A DNA stretch of 7,115 bases from Euryarchaeota archaeon UBA125 (GTDB lineage Archaea > Thermoplasmatota > Poseidoniia > Poseidoniales > Thalassarchaeaceae), in NCBI GenBank assembly GCA_002502625.1, contig DAPV01000017.1, positions 4,389-11,503 of the forward strand, given 5' to 3'. Shown piece after piece: positions 1-5,771 of the stretch (its first letter is position 1; every line of letters starts with the position of its first letter). Below the pieces are notes generated by a model, which did not search any database, was not told where the DNA came from, and saw nothing but the letters and a program-made list of their open reading frames with translations. Made by a program: the position numbers and the translations under genes.

Positions 1-1725
1 CCTGATGCAATGGAAGGACCAACTCCAGTTTCTGCTCTAATTCATGCTGCTACAATGGTTAATGCAGGACTATACCTAGTAGCTAGAATGGTTCCCTTTG
101 TTGATGTAGCAAATGGAGGAGTTCATGGATTAGAAGATATAGGTTTACTAGTTGCATGGGTTGGAGGAATTACTGCATTTATGGCAGCAGGCATTGCATT
201 TGTTCAAAATGATATAAAGAAGGTTCTAGCATATTCTACAATGAGTCAATTAGCATATATTTTCACAGGTCTCGGTGCAGCATTATGGTTCCTAAATCAT
301 GATGGAGAAGGTATGAGAACAGCAGGTGTTATTGTCTTAGGTTCTTCTTTATTCCACCTATTCAATCACGCTATGGCTAAGGGAATGCTCTTCATGGCTT
401 CAGGTTCAGTAATTCATGAAGTTCATCATGCTCATCATCATCTACATCATGATCATGACGATCACGAACATTCTGATGTATCAGAAATTCCAGAAGCGTT
501 GGTCTCTTTAGTCAAGCATCTTCGTACAGATGGATTGACTTTACGTCAATTCTTTGATAACCTGGATATTGATAGTAGCCGAACTCTAACTGTTGAAGAA
601 TTACAGTCTGGTCTTGTTTCAGCATCTATTGTTGATGATTCAACAGATATCGAGGCTTTAGTTAATGCAATGGATCGTAATGGTGATGGAGAGATAGATC
701 CCGTTGAATTGGATAGATACATGATGGATTTCTTGATTGGTGGAAAGATAGAGTCCCATGGTGAGGAGGATGATTTCGATCCTCAAGATATGAGGAATAT
801 GGGTGGTTTAGCAGCCCATTTGCCTGTGACTTCTACAGCTATGATGTTAGGCTCTATGTCAATCATTGGAATCCCTCTAATTGGAGGATTTTGGTCTAAA
901 GAAGGAATTGTAGGTCATACATGGGATGCTTTCTTCCACGGTGAATCATTGATGCTAGGGCCAGCCCTCTTGATACTATTAACAGCTGGAATGACTGGTT
1001 TTTACATGTCGAGAATGTGGTTCATGACATTTGCTGGGTCTCCAAAATCAGAAGTTGTAGAACATGTTCATGAAACAACTCCATGGATAAAAACACCACT
1101 TGTGACACTTTCAATAGTAACTGCATTTACTGGTTTAATTTTGTCAATGTTTGGTGTTGTGAAATTCCTTGGTGGCAAATATGATGAGTTGAAACTTTAC
1201 GATTCACACAGCTACGATCCATCTGTTGTAGATGCATTCGTGTATGCTCTTGAGCATGCATTCTTACCCTCAGATCCTAATTTCATGATTGTTGGTTATA
1301 CAACAATATTCCTTTCGTTTATTGTTGGGCCATGGTTTGCTATGCGAATTCATGGAGGCTCGTTAAAGGAAGGAAGTTCCGCGATTCCATTAGTTGGCTG
1401 GCTAGTCAAATTATCTTCCCGACCAAGTAAGATGGATGTTACTGAAATGAGTGAATCTTCATTGGCCAAGGCTCTTGAAGAGAGACTATACATCGATTAT
1501 CTCTATGAAGAAATAATTCGAAGAACAGTAATTCCATTTTCATTACTCACCTCTTGGTTCGATCGAAAAATAATTGATGGTATTGTTAGAGGGGTAGAAA
1601 AGGGGTCTCAAGCATCTAGTGAAAGAATTCGTTTACTTACCACAGGCAGTACTCGTGATTATATCTTGTATGCTGCAATCGGAGCTCTTAGTATCATATT
1701 CTTACTTATGGGGGTGAGTTCTTGA
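1..1725 (+). CDS. nuoL: NADH-quinone oxidoreductase subunit L (NuoL), 5' truncated, with EF-hand insert
   Basis: This is the distal antiporter-like, proton-pumping subunit of membrane complex I. The window opens inside the gene: the frame is open from base 1 and reads PDA before the first Met (base 10), matching the family motif LPDAMxGPTPVSALIHAATM, so that Met is internal and about 230 N-terminal residues are missing. Counting from it, family signatures are ALIHAATM (H12), NDIKKVLAYSTMSQ (68-80), H116/H120/K124 in the helix equivalent to E. coli H334/H338/K342, and FWSKEGI (K297), the key lysine of discontinuous TM12. E298 replaces the E. coli Asp next to that lysine. The C-terminus has the expected long amphipathic lateral helix (about 484-545) and a final TM helix (549-568), so the 3' end is intact. 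Residues about 136-258 are an extra His-rich plus EF-hand domain, described separately. The stop overlaps the nuoM start. Family assignment is firm; the electron donor of this complex cannot be told from the window. Confidence 0.96.
   Translation, partial: PDAMEGPTPVSALIHAATMVNAGLYLVARMVPFVDVANGGVHGLEDIGLLVAWVGGITAFMAAGIAFVQNDIKKVLAYSTMSQLAYIFTGLGAALWFLNHDGEGMRTAGVIVLGSSLFHLFNHAMAKGMLFMASGSVIHEVHHAHHHLHHDHDDHEHSDVSEIPEALVSLVKHLRTDGLTLRQFFDNLDIDSSRTLTVEELQSGLVSASIVDDSTDIEALVNAMDRNGDGEIDPVELDRYMMDFLIGGKIESHGEEDDFDPQDMRNMGGLAAHLPVTSTAMMLGSMSIIGIPLIGGFWSKEGIVGHTWDAFFHGESLMLGPALLILLTAGMTGFYMSRMWFMTFAGSPKSEVVEHVHETTPWIKTPLVTLSIVTAFTGLILSMFGVVKFLGGKYDELKLYDSHSYDPSVVDAFVYALEHAFLPSDPNFMIVGYTTIFLSFIVGPWFAMRIHGGSLKEGSSAIPLVGWLVKLSSRPSKMDVTEMSESSLAKALEERLYIDYLYEEIIRRTVIPFSLLTSWFDRKIIDGIVRGVEKGSQASSERIRLLTTGSTRDYILYAAIGALSIIFLLMGVSS
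415..783 (+). other. His-rich and paired EF-hand insert within NuoL
   Basis: This in-frame segment lies between the conserved GSVI end of one TM helix and the QDMRNMGGL segment that leads into TM12. E. coli NuoL has about 11 residues between GSVI and MGG; here there are 128, so about 117 are extra. It starts with a run holding 11 His in 19 residues (136-154 counted from the Met at base 10; bases 415-471) with Asp/Glu mixed in. Two helix-loop-helix units follow. EF loop 1 (186-197, bases 565-600) has D-x-D-x-S-x-T-x-T-x-x-E, with Arg instead of the usual Gly at position 6. EF loop 2 (222-233, bases 673-708) is DRNGDGEIDPVE, fully canonical. Amphipathic helices flank both loops. By homology and the positive-inside rule, this loop should face the cytoplasm. 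Calcium binding by the EF pair and transition-metal binding by the His run are inferences from motif, not shown. Confidence 0.9.
1710..1717 (+). promoter_or_regulatory. Shine-Dalgarno site of nuoM
   Basis: GGGGGTGA differs from GGAGGTGA by one base, which can still pair as G-U, and sits four bases before the TTG start at 1722. It lies within the last codons of nuoL. It supports the unusual TTG start and the TTGA stop-start overlap, implying translational coupling. Confidence 0.8.
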
Positions 1726-3329
1726 ACGAATTAGAAATCCTAACTCTTACACCTCTTTTTGCAGGTTTATTTTTGCTCCTAATCTACGAAGTTGTCCCTT
1801 CAAGTACGAAGAAACAGGCTGTTGATTTGATAAAATATGCAAACATGGGTATTGCAGTATTGTTGTTCGGTCTAGCAACTCAAATCGGTCTTGAAAATGA
1901 TTGGTTATCTACATGGTCTGCAGGTTCTTTTGGAGCTCAAGGGTCTTATCTCTTAGAAAGCGAATATACTTCTCTAATCCCTAGTATCGGAGTAAATTGG
2001 CATGTTGGAATTGATGCACTATCGTATCCTATGATTTGGTTAACTACTCTTTTAATTCCAATTTCTATGTTGGTACAGTGGGATGCTCCAAAAGGTGCAC
2101 AATTCCATAGTTTGATTCTTCTGATGGAAGGAGCATTACTAGGTGTGTTTGCAGTATTGGACTTATTCTTATTCTATGTGTATTGGGAACTAACATTAGT
2201 TCCTATGTTTTTCTTGATTCTAGTTTGGGGAGGAGAAGACCGAAGATATGCAGCCATGAAATTCTTCATCTATACCTTTGCAGCTAGTATTCTGATGTTA
2301 ATCGGAATCCTAATTGTATATTTCCACAGTTCTCCGGTCTCAGGTATTTCAGGTACGTTGACTCATCATCATTTCGATATTCCGTTACTAATGCAACAGT
2401 CATCATTGATTAGTTCTGCTGGATTGAGAACAGTTGTTTTCCTCCTGATGTTGGTAGGATTTGCCACTAAAATGCCCAGTGTTCCAGTACATACTTGGCT
2501 CCCAGATGCTCACGTTCAAGCCCCTACTGCTGGTTCAATGCTATTGGCAGGAGTGATGCTAAAGATGGGAGCATATGGATTCCTTAGAATTGCAGTAAGT
2601 TTGTTCCCACAAGAGACGATTACAATGATTCCTTTGTTGGTTTTCTTAGGTATGGCTAGTTTGTTTTATGGAGCATGGGTATGTCTTGGTCAAACAAATC
2701 TCAAAAGAATGGTTGCTTATTCATCCGTTTCTCATATGGGTTTGATTTTCCTAGGGATTGCGACAATGCAACCTCTTGGAATTGCTGGAGCATTATTCAT
2801 GATGTTCGCACATGGAATAATTTCTCCTCTTTTGTTTGCTGTTTGTGGGTCATTCAAGCATCACTATCATACCTTGGAAATTGGGTCGATGCGTGGATTA
2901 GCACATCATAGTCCATTCATGGCTGGCCATATGATGTTGGGATGGATGGCAAGTTTAGGACTTCCTCTAATGGCTGGTTTCGTCGCAGAGGTGGCAATTA
3001 TGATTGCTTTCTGGATGACTTTTGGTTGGTGGGTTCTAATCCCTGCATTAACATTAATTCTCACAGCAGGATACTATCTATGGTCTATGCAAAGAACAAT
3101 TTTTGAGAGTGGAGATCCACATCATGGAATTCTTCCAGACACTATGCACGGAGAAAAGCCTCGTGATGTTACTTGGCATGAGAATGCTGGAATGTTCATC
3201 TTAGGATGTTTAGCAATTCTTTTCGGAATTCTCCCTGCATTATTCTTTGAGATGATGTCTAATTGGAGTACAGGTTTGGTTAGTGAAATCATGATAGATG
3301 CTCTTACTGCTCTGGGGGTGACTCCATGA
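1722..3329 (+). CDS. nuoM: NADH-quinone oxidoreductase subunit M (NuoM)
   Basis: This is the second antiporter-like proton-translocating subunit of complex I, an integral membrane protein of 535 residues with about 14 predicted TM helices, slightly longer than the roughly 500 usual for the family. Channel residues recognisable by motif are E156 in YWELTLVPMFFLI (TM5 Glu), K250 in FATKMPSVPVHTWLPDAH (TM7 Lys), K281 in GVMLKMGAYGFLR (TM8 Lys) and E423 in GFVAEVAIM (the TM12 Glu typical of NuoM rather than Lys). The NLKRMVAYSSVSHMG motif is at about 326-340. All expected catalytic positions are therefore present. The start is TTG at 1722, overlapping the nuoL stop as TTGA and preceded by a well-placed ribosome binding site; the N-terminus then begins directly before TM1. 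The stop overlaps the nuoN start as ATGA. The loop before TM12 contains several His (KHHYHTLE, 379-385) but no domain insert like that of NuoL. No sign of truncation. Confidence 0.97.
   Translation: MNELEILTLTPLFAGLFLLLIYEVVPSSTKKQAVDLIKYANMGIAVLLFGLATQIGLENDWLSTWSAGSFGAQGSYLLESEYTSLIPSIGVNWHVGIDALSYPMIWLTTLLIPISMLVQWDAPKGAQFHSLILLMEGALLGVFAVLDLFLFYVYWELTLVPMFFLILVWGGEDRRYAAMKFFIYTFAASILMLIGILIVYFHSSPVSGISGTLTHHHFDIPLLMQQSSLISSAGLRTVVFLLMLVGFATKMPSVPVHTWLPDAHVQAPTAGSMLLAGVMLKMGAYGFLRIAVSLFPQETITMIPLLVFLGMASLFYGAWVCLGQTNLKRMVAYSSVSHMGLIFLGIATMQPLGIAGALFMMFAHGIISPLLFAVCGSFKHHYHTLEIGSMRGLAHHSPFMAGHMMLGWMASLGLPLMAGFVAEVAIMIAFWMTFGWWVLIPALTLILTAGYYLWSMQRTIFESGDPHHGILPDTMHGEKPRDVTWHENAGMFILGCLAILFGILPALFFEMMSNWSTGLVSEIMIDALTALGVTP
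3314..3321 (+). promoter_or_regulatory. Shine-Dalgarno site of nuoN
   Basis: GGGGGTGA, the same octamer as before nuoM, again four bases before the start (ATG at 3326) and again inside the final codons of the upstream gene. It fixes the nuoN start and points to coupled translation of NuoM and NuoN. Confidence 0.8.
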
Positions 3330-5119
3330 ATATTGAATCCCCTCTTCTTGCTCATCCACTGTTAGTAGAATCTCTTCGTCCGGAGGTGACAATAATTGTA
3401 GGAATCCTCCTTCTAATTATAGTTCCAAATCTAGGAAATGCTACATTCAGGATCCCTATGACTCAATTTAGAATTCCTGTATTCCTTGGTGGTGAGCGTT
3501 TCCGTGCTACTAGCGACCCTCTTATTCCTGGTGTTATTTCGATGTTTACTTTGCTCTTAGCAATGGCTAGTAGTTTGATGACTTTCGTTGAAGGAGCCGC
3601 TCTTTCTACAGTATGTATTTCAGCAAATGGGGCAATTCAACAAGGTTGTGCTGGTTCATCTGATTATATTCTCAGATCTGATGCATTTAGCCGTATTTTC
3701 ACATCAATTTTCAACTTTGCATTATTGGTTGGAACTGCAGCAATGATAAACAGAATGCCTGCTAAGGCTGATGCAAAAGCTCCTCATCCTGACTCTAGTG
3801 ATTCATTCAAAGCCCGTGCAATTCGAGTTCTTTTGAATAACCGTCGTCAAGGTGATTTCCATTTACTAGTTCTATTCGTTGCTCTTGGAATGAGTATTGT
3901 TGCTTTATCTACCAACTTATTTTTACTATTTGTAGGACTAGAATTAGCATCTTTGGCTATCTATGTTCTTGTAGCATTCATGAAAGAAGAAAACACTAGT
4001 GGAGAAGCTGCAACGAAATATTTCCTTACAGGCTCTGTTGCAAGTGCTATAACTCTCTATGGAATGTCTCTACTATACATTTGGAGCGGTTCTGCTACAG
4101 ATTATGCCTCAGCAACCTTGAATCTCACTGGGCCTCAAGGATTAGCAGCAACATGGGCAGGGATGGAAACTCTTGACCCATTAGCTGCAATTGGTTTTGG
4201 AATGTTACTTGTTGGTTTTGGATTCAAGGTTAGTGCAGTTCCATTCCACTTTGCAGCTCCAGATGCTTATTCTGGCACGTCTTCACCTATGGCATCAATT
4301 CTTGCTACTGCTTCAAAGGCAATGGGGTTCGCTGCACTTCTTCGCGTATTGGTCGTAATGACGGGTCCTGAATTTGGATCTGCAGCATTCTGGCTCCCAT
4401 TACTTGGAATACTTTCAGTTATAACGATGACATGGGGTAATCTTGCAGCGCTTTCTACCCAGAATCCGAAGAGAATGTTAGCTTATTCAAGTGTTGCACA
4501 TGCTGGTTATTTGCTTGCTGCTCTTGCAGCTCTCGGCTCAGGATTAGCTAGTGAATCTGTAAATGAATTACTTATCACAGCAGTAGTATTCCACCTTCTT
4601 GTTCTTGCCTTCTTCAAGTCAGGTGCTTTCTTGGTACTCACAATGACAGAGATTAGAGATGATTCCTCATCAATGGAGTCATTATACGGTCTTGGACGTC
4701 GAGATCCAATAATTGCAGTAGCGATGTTTGTTTTTATGTTAGCTCTTGCAGGTGTTCCTCCACTTTCAGGATTCCTTTCTAAGTTCCTTGTCATAGATGG
4801 TATAATTTCAGCGAGTACAGGAAGTGGTTCAATTTCTGCTACAGGTGCTATTGCTTGGTTGAGTAGTGTTCACTGGATTTTCTGGCTAGCAATCTCAATG
4901 GCGTTAAACAGCGCTCTTTCTCTATTCTATTATCTAAGAATAGGACAAGTAATGTTCTTTGAGAAGTCAAAGAGCATCCTACCTCTCCCTGATGCACCTA
5001 TGATTAGAATTACAGTAATTCTTTGTTTGATTCTAACTGTTATTGCAGGCATAGGTCCTTTCAGTCAAACTCTGGTTGATATGGCTACTATGGCAGCTCA
5101 ACACTTGTTGAAGGTTTGA
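3326..5119 (+). CDS. nuoN: NADH-quinone oxidoreductase subunit N (NuoN), enlarged N-terminal half
   Basis: This is the third antiporter-like subunit of complex I, the one nearest the peripheral arm junction. Conserved proton-channel residues are E206 in GLELASLAIYVLV (TM5), K301 in FGFKVSAVPFHFAAPDAYSG (TM7), K331 in TASKAMGF (TM8) and K486 in PPLSGFLSKF (TM12). The NPKRMLAYSSVAHAGY motif is at 380-395. At 597 residues it is about 110 longer than E. coli NuoN (485). The extra length lies mainly in the N-terminal half: a basic loop between TM1 and TM2 (about 36-66), a loop with two Cys (C97, C108) before TM3, and a polar, charged loop at 143-176 before TM4. The ATG start overlaps the nuoM stop and has a good ribosome binding site. 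It is the last nuo gene here; a 50-base spacer separates it from aIF1A. Family assignment is firm; the role of the enlarged loops is unknown. Confidence 0.96.
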   Translation: MNIESPLLAHPLLVESLRPEVTIIVGILLLIIVPNLGNATFRIPMTQFRIPVFLGGERFRATSDPLIPGVISMFTLLLAMASSLMTFVEGAALSTVCISANGAIQQGCAGSSDYILRSDAFSRIFTSIFNFALLVGTAAMINRMPAKADAKAPHPDSSDSFKARAIRVLLNNRRQGDFHLLVLFVALGMSIVALSTNLFLLFVGLELASLAIYVLVAFMKEENTSGEAATKYFLTGSVASAITLYGMSLLYIWSGSATDYASATLNLTGPQGLAATWAGMETLDPLAAIGFGMLLVGFGFKVSAVPFHFAAPDAYSGTSSPMASILATASKAMGFAALLRVLVVMTGPEFGSAAFWLPLLGILSVITMTWGNLAALSTQNPKRMLAYSSVAHAGYLLAALAALGSGLASESVNELLITAVVFHLLVLAFFKSGAFLVLTMTEIRDDSSSMESLYGLGRRDPIIAVAMFVFMLALAGVPPLSGFLSKFLVIDGIISASTGSGSISATGAIAWLSSVHWIFWLAISMALNSALSLFYYLRIGQVMFFEKSKSILPLPDAPMIRITVILCLILTVIAGIGPFSQTLVDMATMAAQHLLKV

Positions 5120-5169
5120 GCCGCCTTGACCGTTGTTGTTTTTAGTAGGTGGTCCGCAGGCTATCTTCA
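5120..5169 (+). promoter_or_regulatory. Intergenic spacer with candidate TATA box for the aIF1A transcription unit
   Basis: This 50-base gap is the only substantial break between genes in the window. TTTTTAGTA at 5139-5147 resembles an archaeal TATA box, centred about 27 bases before the aIF1A ATG at 5170, the distance expected if transcription starts at or next to the start codon (leaderless mRNA). No clear purine-rich BRE is visible just upstream. The same T-rich tract (5132-5143) could instead, or also, serve as a T-run terminator for the nuo operon. AGGTGGTC at 5147-5154 looks like the ribosome binding site used by rio1, but lies about 17 bases from the ATG rather than four, so it probably does not act as one. 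The promoter call is inference from spacing and weak similarity. Confidence 0.4.
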
Positions 5170-5763
5170 ATGGCACGCGGTCGAGAGGAGAAGGTGGATG
5201 AGGAACTCCTCGCCCAAATGGAGTCCGGAGACGGTTCAACCCGTATCAGGGTCCCTCTACCTAATCGTAAGGTAAACGAGATGTTTGCTATTGCTGACCA
5301 AATGTTGGGTGGACGTAGAGTTCGAGCTATTTGTGAAGATGGTGAAGTAAGAATATCTAGAATTCCAGGAAAGATGCGTCGTAGACAATGGGTTAGAGAA
5401 GAAGATTTGATTGTTGTTCAACCTTGGGAATATCAAGATGATAGAGCAAATGTGATTACGAGATATAGTAAGACACAAGCAATGTACCTTTCTCGAAAAG
5501 GACAGTTACCTTCTATTGTAGATGTATTCGGATCTGGAGAGGAATCCATAGAAATTGGAGATGAAAGTGGAATTTTTGAGACGTCTTCAGAAGTAGATGA
5601 AATTGAGCCTGAAGATGATGATGATGTAGATGATATGTTTTCTTCTAATGATTCTGATGAAGAGATGACTCCTGAAACGGAACCTATCGCGGAGCCTACC
5701 AAGGCTCGTAATGATGACTTTGAAGATGATGATGATGGCGATATAGACTCATTCTTCGGATAG
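5170..5763 (+). CDS. eif1A: Translation initiation factor aIF1A with long acidic C-terminal tail
   Basis: This is the archaeal homologue of bacterial IF1 and eukaryotic eIF1A, which binds the small-subunit A site during initiation. From the ATG at 5170 the protein has 197 residues; typical archaeal members have about 100-115. Residues about 24-120 are the S1/IF1-type OB fold plus the following helical segment, with family signatures RIRVPLPNRKVNEMFAIADQ, VRAICEDGEVRISRIPGK, RRQWVREEDLIVV and the PWEYQDDRANVITRY segment. The remainder (about 121-197) is a strongly acidic, probably disordered tail, described separately. The ATG was chosen over the in-frame GTG at 5149, which lies inside an AGGTGG string with no upstream ribosome binding site and would add an unneeded MVRRLSS. 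An in-frame GTG at 5194, three bases after a GAGGAG, is a weaker alternative. It probably starts a new transcription unit and is followed after eight bases by rio1. The identity is secure; the exact start is moderately secure. Confidence 0.95.
   Translation: MARGREEKVDEELLAQMESGDGSTRIRVPLPNRKVNEMFAIADQMLGGRRVRAICEDGEVRISRIPGKMRRRQWVREEDLIVVQPWEYQDDRANVITRYSKTQAMYLSRKGQLPSIVDVFGSGEESIEIGDESGIFETSSEVDEIEPEDDDDVDDMFSSNDSDEEMTPETEPIAEPTKARNDDFEDDDDGDIDSFFG
5530..5760 (+). other. Acidic C-terminal tail of aIF1A with two EDDDD modules
   Basis: After the conserved OB-fold region the protein runs on for about 77 residues rich in Asp, Glu and Ser. Two similar modules can be aligned: EDDDDVDDMF in the middle and EDDDDGDIDSFFG at the very C-terminus, each an acidic run ending in large hydrophobic residues. 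At DNA level they share the 16-base direct repeat GAAGATGATGATGATG (5611-5626 and 5722-5737). Eukaryotic eIF1A carries an acidic tail ending in DIDDI that contacts eIF5B domain 4; the DGDIDSFF end here is similar in layout. Functional equivalence is inference only, and the acidic tail may have arisen independently. Confidence 0.8.
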
Positions 5764-5767
5764 GTGG
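5762..5767 (+). promoter_or_regulatory. Shine-Dalgarno site of rio1
   Basis: AGGTGG (extended AGGTGGTC) overlaps the aIF1A stop codon and ends four bases before the GTG start at 5772. It matches AGGTGATC with one G-U-compatible change. It supports the GTG start over the downstream ATG at 5829 and suggests coupled translation with aIF1A. Confidence 0.7.
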
Positions 5768-5771
5768 TCTT

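Noticed and set aside
415..471. CAT-rich tract as a CRISPR-like or microsatellite repeat
   Set aside because: There are no regular repeat-spacer units; the tract is in frame and encodes the His-rich run.
2675..2911. Plus-strand 78-codon open frame within nuoM
   Set aside because: It lies wholly inside the strongly conserved nuoM frame, and its translation has low-complexity character and no recognisable family.
3122..3355. Minus-strand open frame across the nuoM/nuoN junction
   Set aside because: Antisense shadow of two well-conserved genes, with no ribosome binding site or known domain.
4507..4794. Minus-strand 95-codon open frame within nuoN
   Set aside because: Antisense to conserved membrane helices; its Arg/Ala/Thr-rich product is what reverse translation of such helices gives.
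5149..5169. GTG at 5149 as the aIF1A start
   Set aside because: It sits within AGGTGG itself, has no upstream ribosome binding site, and adds seven residues; the ATG at 5170 gives a natural family N-terminus.
5033..5239. Minus-strand open frame across the nuoN-aIF1A spacer
   Set aside because: Its translation resembles no family and both flanks are explained by plus-strand genes.
5231..5244. tRNA T-arm-like ACGG-TTCAAC-CCGT hairpin
   Set aside because: No acceptor, D or anticodon arms around it, and it lies in the coding frame of aIF1A.
5433..5702. Minus-strand Ser-rich open frame opposite the aIF1A tail
   Set aside because: The Ser runs are the complement of GAT/GAA-type acidic codons, so the frame is a by-product of the acidic tail.
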